24,107 nucleotides of DNA from Candidatus Wallbacteria bacterium (GTDB taxonomy: Bacteria > Muiribacteriota > JAQTZZ01), in NCBI GenBank assembly GCA_028687545.1, contig JAQTZZ010000060.1:1-24107 (forward strand). Reading direction: 5' to 3'. The translations under genes and the position numbers were made by a program. Positions 1 through 7,204 of the stretch are shown here, one piece after another. The notes below the pieces were generated by a model, which was not told the origin of the DNA, made no database searches, and saw only the letters and a program-made list of their open reading frames with translations. The first letter of the stretch is position 1, and each line of letters begins with the position of its first letter.

Positions 1-2268
1 CTGTACCTATATAATACCGAAACATCCCGGGAATGCAGCAATGAAATCCGCAGCCTGATCGATTCCGGAGCAGACATGAATGCAGCCGACGTAAGCGGAC
101 GGACCCCATTGATCCTGTCATTGATCATCGGACTGGATGAGATTGCTGAACTGCTTGTCAGAACAAAAGGCTGCAGTCTTGATCTGTGCGACAGATCGGG
201 AAATTCGTCGCTGTCAATTGCCATAACCTGCGGGCGGGACAGAATCGCCAGGCAGCTGATCGAAGACGGTGCATGCATCGACAGTTCCGACAGCAATGGC
301 TGTACACCACTGCTGCTGGCCCTGGCAGGCGGAAAGAAAGAAATTGCCGACCTGCTTCTCAGTAAGGGTTCTTCAGTTACTGCGGTGAGAGGGCGGACCG
401 CATTTCCAGGTAATGAGGACGGATTTACCATGCTGATGTATGCAGCCAAATGGAGTTATCCGGATGTAATCAAAATACTGATTCAGCGCGGAGCCCGGAT
501 CAATGATCAAAGCAAGAATGGAAGTACTGCACTTATGGTGGCTTGCGAAGCAAAGTCAGTCGATGCAGTCAATACTCTGCTCGAATCAGGCGCTGATCCC
601 AACATCAGGGATCAGAACGGAAACAACTCCTTGATGCGGTTTCTCTCATCCTGCAGATCAGATACAGATTGCGCCATTCCAGAAGCGCTCATCAGGTCAG
701 GTTCAGACCTTGCCGGCAAAAACGGAAAGGGCTTTACTCCCTATGTATTAGCTGTAAGAATGAAGCGCAGCGATATTGCAGACCTCATCGCTTCAAAAGG
801 CATTGATCCCTGTCCTGACAGGCTGAGTGCAGACCTGCTTTTATGGAGCTCTGCGATCACCGGAGACCTGAAAAATGCCGGACTCGCGGTTTCCAGAGGT
901 GCGGAGCTCAACTACCTGGACACTGCTGAACAGGAGTATGGTTGCAGCGGGTCTCCGCTTCAGATTGCAGCAGGCAGAGCGAACCCTGAGATGGTCAGAT
1001 TTCTGCTTTCCAAGGGTGCCGTTGTCAGCCTGCCGGATAAGCACGGTGAAACAGCCCTGCTGAAAGCCTGCGGCAGTTATGGAGATTCCGACAAAAAGCA
1101 GGAAACTATCTCGATCTTGAAGATGGCTGGGGCAGACTACGACAGGGAGCTGACTTACTACAACAACAGAAGATATGGCCATGACCTGGAATATGCTTGC
1201 AGTAGCGGCAAAAAAGACGATCTCTTGAAATACATAGGAATGAAAGTTTCAGTGAACCGCAGTGATGAATATGGCCGCACCCCGTTGATGCTCGCCTCTG
1301 AAAAAGCGGAGCATTCTGAAATCGTTGAGATATTGCTCGATAATGGAGCCGACCCTACAGCAAGGGACTTACTCGGTTTGACAGCGCTGGACCATGCAAA
1401 ACAATGCAACAGCGAAGAAAATTATAGACTGATCAGCCAGGTGCTTGCGAAAATATATTATGACCAAGACAAGAGTATGAGCTGCAAAACCAAAGCTGAG
1501 AGCAATGATTTATCTATGACCAGCTCTGAAGTGAAAGCGGAAAGTGCGACAACTTCAGGAACAGTCAAAACCATTCTCCTTGGGAACAATGTGAAACTGG
1601 AAATGGTCTGGATCCCGCCCGGCCAGTCTGTTAAAGGCAGTGTTAAAGGAGCCTACTATGAACAGCCGCAGCATATTGTAAAAATAAGCAAAGGCTTTTA
1701 TCTAGGCAGATACGAATTGACCGAAGAGCAGTGGGAGGCTGTTGCAGTAACCAACCCCAGATTTTTTTATAAAGGTGCTAAAATACCTGTGAACAACATT
1801 TCCTGGGATGACAGCCAGGAATTCATCAGTAAGTTGAATCAAGCAACCGGCCATGCCTTCCGCCTGCCCACTGAAACGGAGTGGGAATATGCCTGCAGGG
1901 CTGGGACTACCACTGAATATTACTGGGGCGATAAAATGGATGGCGACTTCTGCTGGTATGAGGAAAACAGCGGGGAAATATGCCGTGATGTCGGGACCAG
2001 GAAACCCAATGCCTGGGGTCTGTATGACATGAGCGGCAATGAATCGGAATGGTGCCAGGATTGGGGTGTCGGCGGTGATTATTACAAAGCAGCTTCAGCG
2101 GCAAGCTCGCAAAATCAGGGCGATAACCCGACAGGGGTTCAGCGGGGCGGGAGCCACTACAATTCACCCATAAACTGCAGATCAGCATCTCGATTGTATA
2201 ACAGCAGATCCCCGAATGGCAGGGACATTGGCTCCGGCATGCGCCTGGCGGCCGATGAAATCCCATAG
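1..2268 (+). CDS. Ankyrin-repeat protein with C-terminal FGE-sulfatase (SUMF1-like) domain, 5' partial
   Basis: The frame is open from base 1 and already encodes an ankyrin unit (I-R-S-L-I-D-S-G-A-D) before the first ATG at 76, so the gene starts outside the window. Bases 1 to about 1450 encode degenerate ankyrin repeats with G-x-T-P-L and L-L-x-x-G-A-D signatures. A polar linker follows. From about 1562 to the end there is an FGE-sulfatase fold: MVWIPPG, Y-E-L-T-E-E-Q-W, N-N-I-S-W-D-D, RLPTETEWEYACRAG, GLYDMSGNESEWCQDW, QRGGSHYN and NCRSASR. In true formylglycine-generating enzymes two catalytic cysteines follow the GGS motif. Here the first position is Asn and only one Cys is nearby, so I infer a binding or structural role rather than formylglycine synthesis. 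Ankyrin repeats mediate protein-protein contacts. The N-terminus and any signal peptide are not visible. Domain assignment is confident; function is unknown. Confidence 0.9.
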   Translation: MYLYNTETSRECSNEIRSLIDSGADMNAADVSGRTPLILSLIIGLDEIAELLVRTKGCSLDLCDRSGNSSLSIAITCGRDRIARQLIEDGACIDSSDSNGCTPLLLALAGGKKEIADLLLSKGSSVTAVRGRTAFPGNEDGFTMLMYAAKWSYPDVIKILIQRGARINDQSKNGSTALMVACEAKSVDAVNTLLESGADPNIRDQNGNNSLMRFLSSCRSDTDCAIPEALIRSGSDLAGKNGKGFTPYVLAVRMKRSDIADLIASKGIDPCPDRLSADLLLWSSAITGDLKNAGLAVSRGAELNYLDTAEQEYGCSGSPLQIAAGRANPEMVRFLLSKGAVVSLPDKHGETALLKACGSYGDSDKKQETISILKMAGADYDRELTYYNNRRYGHDLEYACSSGKKDDLLKYIGMKVSVNRSDEYGRTPLMLASEKAEHSEIVEILLDNGADPTARDLLGLTALDHAKQCNSEENYRLISQVLAKIYYDQDKSMSCKTKAESNDLSMTSSEVKAESATTSGTVKTILLGNNVKLEMVWIPPGQSVKGSVKGAYYEQPQHIVKISKGFYLGRYELTEEQWEAVAVTNPRFFYKGAKIPVNNISWDDSQEFISKLNQATGHAFRLPTETEWEYACRAGTTTEYYWGDKMDGDFCWYEENSGEICRDVGTRKPNAWGLYDMSGNESEWCQDWGVGGDYYKAASAASSQNQGDNPTGVQRGGSHYNSPINCRSASRLYNSRSPNGRDIGSGMRLAADEIP

Positions 2269-2290
2269 TGCCACATTACCCGCATCTGTT

Positions 2291-2318
2291 TTCACATACA
2301 GTCCTTGCATGGTAGAAT
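2291..2318 (+). promoter_or_regulatory. Sigma70-type promoter for the FxLYD gene
   Basis: TTCACA (2291-2296) and TAGAAT (2313-2318) each match the consensus at 5 of 6 positions, with a 16-base spacer. The expected start is near 2325, giving a short leader that carries GGAGG at 2339-2343. It follows directly after the ankyrin/FGE gene, so the small downstream gene can be transcribed independently. Confidence 0.5.
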
Positions 2319-2349
2319 AGATCAGACGGCTTTGATCGGAGGATTCGAG

Positions 2350-2877
2350 ATGAAACCATTTATCCTTTTGCTGATACTGTTCTCGTTCCGGGCTTTCGCA
2401 GAAGGCACTGGCGAAATACAAGCGGCCAAGCCGGCTGAAGTCATGCAAGCGGCAGGCCCAGCACCCGCTCCAACAGCGCAGGCCTCCACCCTGCAGGCGG
2501 TAAAGCCGACTGCCAAGCCCAAAACCACGGTGAAACATCGCCGGATAGTACACCATGCCAAGAAAACAACTGGAACAGCAGATTTTCTTACTTTTGATTC
2601 ATGCCCTGGGATCAGGATCACCTCGACCAGATTCGAGAAAATCGGCAACATTCCATACTTCACGGGCATAGTCCAGAACCGCTCGGACAGGACTTACTGG
2701 TATCTGCTGGTGAAGGTCAGCCTCTACAACAGGGATCAAAACCTGGTGGGACTGATCATGGACAACGCCCTCAGCCTGGGGCCGGGGAAAACCTGGAAAT
2801 TCATGGCTGAAATCGAGGCCTGCGGCACTCCCGCAGCCGGCAGAATCACAGACATTTACGGCGGCACGATGCGTTAA
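2350..2877 (+). CDS. Small exported protein with FxLYD domain
   Basis: The 175-residue product starts at ATG 2350, preceded by GGAGG with good spacing. An upstream in-frame ATG at 2305 lacks a ribosome site and would spoil the signal peptide. Residues 1-17 form a signal peptide (MKPFILLLILFSFRAFA). Residues 18-75 are a low-complexity Ala/Pro/Lys linker. From about residue 76 to the end the pattern is that of the FxLYD domain: G-I-V-Q-N-R-S-D-R-T-Y-W, then V-S-L-Y-N-R-D-Q-N-L-V-G, then L-G-P-G-K-T-W-K-F. FxLYD domains are extracellular beta-sandwich modules without known catalysis. I infer a periplasmic or surface protein. Its stop codon overlaps that of the convergent deaminase gene by four bases. 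Specific function is unknown. Confidence 0.85.
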   Translation: MKPFILLLILFSFRAFAEGTGEIQAAKPAEVMQAAGPAPAPTAQASTLQAVKPTAKPKTTVKHRRIVHHAKKTTGTADFLTFDSCPGIRITSTRFEKIGNIPYFTGIVQNRSDRTYWYLLVKVSLYNRDQNLVGLIMDNALSLGPGKTWKFMAEIEACGTPAAGRITDIYGGTMR

Positions 2878-3857
2878 CTCGCCACTCTGCCTGATCCAAC
2901 GGAATGATTCGGACAGTTTCTCAGTCTGAAGCGCGATCTGTTTGAATTCTGGAAAATCCTGTTGAAATCGGTTTCAGTAAATCCAAGCTCAGCCAGAGCC
3001 CTGTAGTCGTCGTTCAGGTAATTACCTTGCGGGCCGGGATCGTCAGTATTGATGCTGTAATTCATTCCCAGGTTCCTGGCGATACTGACTGGATGATCTT
3101 TGACGCTTCTGACATTTCCGATGATCGTATTTCCAAGCGGCATCATCTCTATATGAATGTCGTTTCTGATGATGTGATCGATAAGCTTCCGGTCCTGAAA
3201 AGCACCTACAGCATGGCCGATGCGATCCGGCTGCAGGGTGAGGATTGTGTTCCAGACATTGTCTGGTCCGAGCATTTCACCTGCATGCGCTTCCAGCTTC
3301 AGTCCTGCCTGGCGCGCTTTTTCCACGCCTGGAGCAAAAACGATTAAATTGCCTGCATCTTCACTGGATAAGGCCAGCCCGCAGATCAGTCCTGATTTGG
3401 ATAAAGGAATGATTCTGGTCAGCTGGCGCTCAAACTTCTCAGGGTGGGAAAGCACCACGCAGACCAGGAATTCCACCTGGATTTTACCGCCAGCAGCATG
3501 ATCCGCGGACTCGCGCAGCCTCCTGAATTCACCGATCGTTTCCTCGACTGTCGGATATGAGAAAAGAATGCCTGAAACAAAGATCTCGGTATAAGCCACA
3601 TTCTGCCTGATCAGCCGTTGAATGTGTTTTTTCAGGATCAGATGCTGCCGTTCGTTTTGATAGATTTGCTGGGTCAGAGTCATGTAATTGCCGAACCATT
3701 CTGCCCTTGATTTCACAGGCCAGATTGAAGTAAATTTATCGACATTAACGCCCATGTCATGACCTTCTGCGATCAGTTCTTTGAGCATCTGAGGGTCAAG
3801 AATGCCGTCCAGGTGGCAGTGAAGTTCGGCTTTGCGGATTTTGTTTATTTCAAGCAT
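2874..3857 (-). CDS. Adenosine deaminase family protein
   Basis: A cytosolic metal-dependent hydrolase of 327 residues that most likely deaminates adenosine or a related purine nucleoside or nucleotide in purine salvage. All key residues of the family are visible: H13-x-H15 in ELHCHLDG (metal ligands), H191-A-G-E194 (metal ligand and catalytic Glu), H215 in RIGHA, and D272-D273 in NTDDP. The usual S/T-N after the E-x-C-P strand reads E-M-M-P-L-G-N here, and RIGHG is RIGHA, so substrate preference may differ from classical Add; adenine or N6-methyl-AMP deaminase remain possible. Start ATG at 3857 is preceded by GGAGGAGT. The length is typical. The gene is convergent with the FxLYD gene, and the two stop codons share the palindrome TTAA. 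Confidence 0.9.
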   Translation of the reverse strand: MLEINKIRKAELHCHLDGILDPQMLKELIAEGHDMGVNVDKFTSIWPVKSRAEWFGNYMTLTQQIYQNERQHLILKKHIQRLIRQNVAYTEIFVSGILFSYPTVEETIGEFRRLRESADHAAGGKIQVEFLVCVVLSHPEKFERQLTRIIPLSKSGLICGLALSSEDAGNLIVFAPGVEKARQAGLKLEAHAGEMLGPDNVWNTILTLQPDRIGHAVGAFQDRKLIDHIIRNDIHIEMMPLGNTIIGNVRSVKDHPVSIARNLGMNYSINTDDPGPQGNYLNDDYRALAELGFTETDFNRIFQNSNRSRFRLRNCPNHSVGSGRVAS

Positions 3858-3901
3858 TACTCCTCCAGGAACTATTTTAACATGTCTGAATTTAAGTTGA
3901 C

Positions 3902-3934
3902 TAAAAACAAAAAAGAAGCAGGTTTCCCTGCTTC
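3902..3934 (-). terminator. Intrinsic terminator of the four-module secreted protein gene
   Basis: An 8-bp stem GAAGCAGG (3915-3922) / CCTGCTTC (3927-3934) has a 4-base loop. Read on the minus strand it is followed by TTTTTTGTTTTT. The same stem and loop recur at 8870-8889 behind the related gene. On the plus strand only CTTTT follows, so it acts mainly on the minus strand. It also separates that gene from the deaminase gene downstream. Confidence 0.85.
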
Positions 3935-3991
3935 CTTTTGGACTGTTACATTTGAATTTACCAATTTGTAAATTAAATGTTTCTGACCAAT

Positions 3992-4036
3992 AGTATGGGG
4001 GGCTGAAATTTTGATTTATCCTCTCATAATCCTCCT
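3992..4036 (-). promoter_or_regulatory. Conserved 3' block with three-codon mini-ORF (copy 1)
   Basis: On the minus strand, after the stop of the module gene, comes AGGAGGATTATGA (4036-4024), 23 bases, then CCCCATACT (4000-3992). The first part is an ideal ribosome site followed by ATG AGA GGA TAA (M-R-G-stop, 4027-4016). The same two blocks recur at 8894-8940 with a 25-base interval. It may be a translated mini-ORF, the relic of a lost downstream gene, or a stability element. It lies in the 213-base gap between the deaminase gene and the module gene, which otherwise holds only the terminator. Confidence 0.45.
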
Positions 4037-4070
4037 TGGATATTTATATCGTTTCAATATTAGTGCAGAC

Positions 4071-5288
4071 TTAGATCACTCCACCTACAGCGTAAACCGT
4101 GAATTCGACTTTATACTGCAATGCATTCGCGTTCATCCCGAAATGCTCGGCAGCCAGCTGAAGGATATTGTGCACTGCAACCTGCTGATACTTCCTGGCT
4201 GCGGCGATTGCTTCGTCGGAACTGGTAAAGATACCTTCTGCGCATTCATCCTTCACGAAAGTCTGATCAGGATCAGGCACATAATTGGGAACCCAGCAGT
4301 TCTTGATCCAGACTGTCACACGCACGACTGGAATGAATTTGACTGATTTTTCAGCTGCAATCTTCTCTGACTCGGGTGTGATTACGCCACCAACAGTGTA
4401 GACTGTGAATTCAACTTTGTACTGCAGGGCATTAGCGTTCATGCCGAAATGCTCAGCAGCCAGTTCCAATGCTTTATGGACTGCGGTCAGCTGATAGTTC
4501 TTGGCTGCGGCAATCGCTTCGTCGAGATTGGTGAAAATTCCATCAGCGCATTCATCCTTCACGAATGTCTGATCCGGGTCAGGCACGTAATTTGGAACCC
4601 AGCAGTTCTTGATCCAGACTGTCACGCGCACTACCGGCTTGTACTTGACAGTGCCGACCGGATGTAAGCCCTTCAATTCGTTCAATGAAGTGGCATAGGT
4701 CACTGAATGATCCAGATTTTCAATACCAGTATTCATCAGGATCTCAGCTTCATTCAAAGCTTCTTCAACTGCGATCTCAGTATTGGCCTTTGCGGCTTCC
4801 AGGGCTTTTTCCTGATTGTCGAAAGTCCCCTGCAGGTAAACGTAATTTGTTGATTTTTCAGGATTGCTTTTAAGCCAGGTTTTCACATTTACGATACTGG
4901 TGAATGTACCGCCAAGGTCTGGATTCCAGTCATTATCCGGAAGAGTTGCCGGGGCCTGGATTTTCTGATCCCCATTGGCTTCCTGTGAATCTCTCACAGA
5001 AGCAGTATTTTTAACCTTGTAATCCATTGCATCCTGGGGAATCTTCAGCAGTTTCTCGGCCTCGATCTTGGCGAGTGTCACCGCTGTTTCAGTGTTTTTC
5101 TGCGAATTAGCTACAGCGTCCGCATAAGTCTTGAACAGACCCTGCAGATAAGTATAGTGCGTGTCGTGAGCCGGATTTACCTTATCCCAGACATGCACGT
5201 TCACCACGCTCGTGTAAGACGCATACGCGTTTCCCGCTGCCAGAAAGAAAACCACTCCAGCCAGCAGCATCATCAGATTCTTTTTCAT
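4071..5288 (-). CDS. Secreted protein with four tandem W-I-K-N-C-W-type modules (unrecognised family)
   Basis: I do not recognise a named family. The 405-residue product starts at ATG 5288, six bases after AGGAGG; a GTG directly before it sits too close to the ribosome site. Residues 1-23 are a signal peptide ending A-N-A-Y-A. Four modules follow. Each has a strand ending in V-x-V-x-x-W, a variable loop, G-x-F, then a long amphipathic helix (D-E-A-I-A-A-A-K-x-Y-x-x-x-A-V) and a final strand Y-K-V-E-F-T-V-Y. Modules 1 and 2 have V-N-V-H-V-W-D-K and V-N-V-K-T-W-L-K with a Y-L-Q-G loop. Modules 3 and 4 carry T-V-W-I-K-N-C-W-V-P and a second Cys in K-D-E-C, suggesting a disulfide. The protein is related to the 8963-9880 product. 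Terminator, 3' block and promoter are also shared. No catalytic residues are obvious; a structural or binding role is plausible. Confidence 0.85.
   Translation of the reverse strand: MKKNLMMLLAGVVFFLAAGNAYASYTSVVNVHVWDKVNPAHDTHYTYLQGLFKTYADAVANSQKNTETAVTLAKIEAEKLLKIPQDAMDYKVKNTASVRDSQEANGDQKIQAPATLPDNDWNPDLGGTFTSIVNVKTWLKSNPEKSTNYVYLQGTFDNQEKALEAAKANTEIAVEEALNEAEILMNTGIENLDHSVTYATSLNELKGLHPVGTVKYKPVVRVTVWIKNCWVPNYVPDPDQTFVKDECADGIFTNLDEAIAAAKNYQLTAVHKALELAAEHFGMNANALQYKVEFTVYTVGGVITPESEKIAAEKSVKFIPVVRVTVWIKNCWVPNYVPDPDQTFVKDECAEGIFTSSDEAIAAARKYQQVAVHNILQLAAEHFGMNANALQYKVEFTVYAVGGVI
4074..4646 (-). repeat. Recent 306-bp tandem duplication encoding modules 3 and 4
   Basis: The last two modules of the secreted protein are nearly identical in DNA with a period of 306 bases (102 codons). 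For example CCAGCAGTTCTTGATCCAG occurs at 4293 and again at 4599. The same stretch also occurs near 9186 in the related gene, where it encodes the V-W-I-K-N-C-W core. Modules 1 and 2 are much more diverged, so the duplication is young compared with the family. Confidence 0.75.
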
Positions 5289-5410
5289 CACTTGCCTCCT
5301 CTTGTTTCCTTGTGGACTTTTAGAAACCGCTCAGAACCCATATTTCGCTTCGCTGACCCCCCTTCAGTTCGTGTTAATTCCTGCGAAGGATTCTATTGCG
5401 ATTTCTTGTC

Positions 5411-5453
5411 TTAAAGCGATTATATCCGGCTAAAAACAGTAATCCAGTTACAA
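5411..5453 (-). promoter_or_regulatory. Extended shared promoter, copy A (TTGTAACTGGAT ... TATAAT)
   Basis: Read on the minus strand: TTGTAACTGGAT, 12 bases, CCGGA, TATAAT (5424-5419), CGC, TTTAA. It aligns without gaps to 13221-13263 over 43 bases (30 identities by hand count) and, with one extra base, to 9970-10013. A perfect -10 is present, but the 17-base -35 position is poor (CTGGAT), so TTGTAACT further upstream may be an activator site. The predicted leader is about 124 nt. Confidence 0.6.
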
Positions 5454-5477
5454 AATCCTGCACACATATTTTTAATG

Positions 5478-5492
5478 GTATATAATAAAAAC
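5478..5492 (+). promoter_or_regulatory. Promoter -10 placed for a leaderless mRNA (first SBP gene)
   Basis: GTATATAATA contains a perfect TATAAT at 5481-5486. ATG follows after exactly six bases, at the expected transcription start. No Shine-Dalgarno is present. The paralogous gene has the same arrangement at 7190-7204. The -35 region is weak. Confidence 0.55.
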
Positions 5493-7115
5493 ATGAGATT
5501 ACTGATCCTGATAATCTGCTTCATAATGTTTCTGACAGGATGCGGAGAAGCTCCTCCCTTGTCTAAATCCACCGCTACATCCGAAGTTGCGGAAAATACT
5601 CCTGATATGTCTCCAGCCTATGGCGACTGTATAATCGATACAATTTCCTCGAATCCTGCCACTCTCAACCCGTTGACAGCGACTGAGTCAGATGCTCAGT
5701 GGGTGATAGGATTGATCTACAACTGCCTGGTGAAAAAAGACGGAAACGACGAATGGGCAGGAGATCTTGCTGAGCGCTGGGAACAGACAGGCGAAGGAAA
5801 AATTCTGACATTCCATCTGAAACCTGGGGTAAAATGGCATGACGGAGTCGGATTCAATGCTGAGGATGTGCTGTTCACCTATCAGAAAATCCTGGATAAA
5901 AGTTCGGAATGCTATTTCAGCGATATATTCACGCACATAGACACAGTGGAAGTGCTCGATCCGCTGACCATCAGAATCACATATGACACTCCTTATGCAC
6001 CTGCTTTGTCCCAGTGGTGGTTCACGATCATTCCCAAGCATATTCTGGAGAAAGAAGATCTGACAACCGAGCACTGGAACCGGTCTCCGATCGGCACAGG
6101 TCCCTTCCGCTTTTCAGAGTGGATCCCTGATGAGCGGATCATTTTGAATGCCAATGATGACTATTTCGACGGTAAACCGTTTCTCAGGCAGTACATCATC
6201 CGCATCACACCAGACGAATCCATGAAATTCCTGTCTCTGCAGAGAGGCGAGATCGACGCATCAAGCCTGAACTGCGATCAATACACTAAACACAGCGATA
6301 CTGAGGATTTTAAAAAACACTTTAATATCTTTCATTTCCCGGACAACGCCTTTTCCTCCATCGCCTATAATCTGGCTTTGCCGAAATTCCAGGACAGGCG
6401 TATCAGACAGGCTTTAACCATGGCAATCGACAGGGAACAGATCATCCGGGAGATAAATCACGGGTTCGGTTCAGTGCATGCAGGACCGTTTTCCAGGACC
6501 TGCTGGGCTTATGACGAAACCGTAAAGCCGTTGCCTTACGATCCAGCCGGTGCCAAAGCGCTGCTTCGAGAAGCAGGCTGGAAGGAAACCGGGGAAATAG
6601 TCTTTTTTTATCCGTATTTTGCAACAACCAAGCTGATCGCAGCGTTGATAGCGAAATGCTGGGAAGAGATTGGATTGAATGTCAAAGTCGAATCTTTTGA
6701 ATGGACTGTATTCTGGGACAAAATGCAGAAACTGGAGTTTGAAGCCGGATATTTTTCCTGGGTTGGTTTTGAAGATCCGGACGATTACTCGCTGATCTGG
6801 GAGACGAAAAATATCCCTGAATCCGGTGGGAATGGTTACAATTTTTCCTCATATAAAAATTCTGAAGTGGACCGGCTTTTCGAAGAAGGCAGAATTACCA
6901 TAGACCCGGCCAGACGGAAAGAAATCTATCACAAAATCCACAAAATAATCGAGGACGAACAGCCATACACTTTTGTGGAAAGCCTCGATTCCATCTGGGC
7001 GGTAGACAAGCGGTTCCATGGTATTGTTCCGACTAAGACAGGCATTTTCTATAACATCGAAAAATGGTATGTGCCTGCAGAGCTGCAGCGTTACTTCCCC
7101 AAGCAGCCCGAATGA
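5493..7115 (+). CDS. Peptide/oligopeptide ABC transporter substrate-binding lipoprotein (SBP_bac_5), copy 1
   Basis: The 540-residue product is a cluster-C solute-binding lipoprotein of the DppA/OppA type, which captures peptides or similar ligands for an ABC importer. The start ATG 5493 gives a lipoprotein signal with lipobox L-T-G-C, Cys17; an ATG at 5475 lies upstream of the -10 box. Family landmarks in order: N-P-A-T-L-N-P-L-T, L-K-P-G-V-K-W-H-D-G-V, D-V-L-F-T-Y-Q-K-I, P-I-G-T-G-P-F-R-F-S-E-W, a Y-F-D-G-K-P-F strand, and R-I-R-Q-A-L-T-M-A-I-D-R-E-Q-I-I. No permease or ATPase gene is adjacent, so it is an orphan that would need a transporter encoded elsewhere or act as a sensor. It is a tandem paralog of 7205-8824; the last 77 bases are identical between the two. 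Confidence 0.93.
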   Translation: MRLLILIICFIMFLTGCGEAPPLSKSTATSEVAENTPDMSPAYGDCIIDTISSNPATLNPLTATESDAQWVIGLIYNCLVKKDGNDEWAGDLAERWEQTGEGKILTFHLKPGVKWHDGVGFNAEDVLFTYQKILDKSSECYFSDIFTHIDTVEVLDPLTIRITYDTPYAPALSQWWFTIIPKHILEKEDLTTEHWNRSPIGTGPFRFSEWIPDERIILNANDDYFDGKPFLRQYIIRITPDESMKFLSLQRGEIDASSLNCDQYTKHSDTEDFKKHFNIFHFPDNAFSSIAYNLALPKFQDRRIRQALTMAIDREQIIREINHGFGSVHAGPFSRTCWAYDETVKPLPYDPAGAKALLREAGWKETGEIVFFYPYFATTKLIAALIAKCWEEIGLNVKVESFEWTVFWDKMQKLEFEAGYFSWVGFEDPDDYSLIWETKNIPESGGNGYNFSSYKNSEVDRLFEEGRITIDPARRKEIYHKIHKIIEDEQPYTFVESLDSIWAVDKRFHGIVPTKTGIFYNIEKWYVPAELQRYFPKQPE

Positions 7116-7117
7116 AA
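7041..7117 (+). repeat. 77-bp identical 3' end shared by both SBP genes (copy 1)
   Basis: Bases 7041-7117 equal 8750-8826 with no mismatch, from GGCATTTTCTATAAC through the TGA stop and two further bases. Flanking coding sequence is clearly more diverged, which points to gene conversion or recombination at this end. Confidence 0.85.
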
Positions 7118-7120
7118 AGA

Positions 7121-7137
7121 GCACTGCCGGGCAGTGT
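7121..7137 (+). terminator. Short hairpin after first SBP gene, possible weak terminator
   Basis: CACTGC (7122-7127) pairs with GCAGTG (7131-7136) around a 3-base loop, with one more G-T pair at the base. Only TTAACC follows instead of a T run, so termination would be weak. It lies directly behind the stop codon. Confidence 0.3.
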
Positions 7138-7189
7138 TAACCTGCAGGTGATTTTGAGCAGAGCAGGATCGGAGTCCCATCAGCATTTA

Positions 7190-7204
7190 GTATATAATAT
7201 AATC
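7190..7204 (+). promoter_or_regulatory. Promoter -10 placed for a leaderless mRNA (second SBP gene)
   Basis: GTATATAATA with TATAAT at 7193-7198 is followed after six bases by ATG 7205. This matches the upstream paralog base for base over ten positions and in spacing. There is no Shine-Dalgarno upstream of the ATG. Confidence 0.55.

Noticed and set aside
1562-2268. Active formylglycine-generating enzyme
   Set aside because: The catalytic Cys pair is not present at the expected positions.
4011-4346. Plus-strand reading frame across the 3' block and module 4
   Set aside because: It is a shadow of the module gene; the opposite frame has the signal peptide, repeats and ribosome site.
5289-5291. 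GTG start for the four-module protein
   Set aside because: It is only three bases from the AGGAGG; the next codon, ATG, has proper spacing and starts a clean signal peptide.
7064-7204. N-terminal extension of the second SBP gene
   Set aside because: It overlaps the end of the preceding gene and its identical 3' repeat, and would bury the lipoprotein signal.
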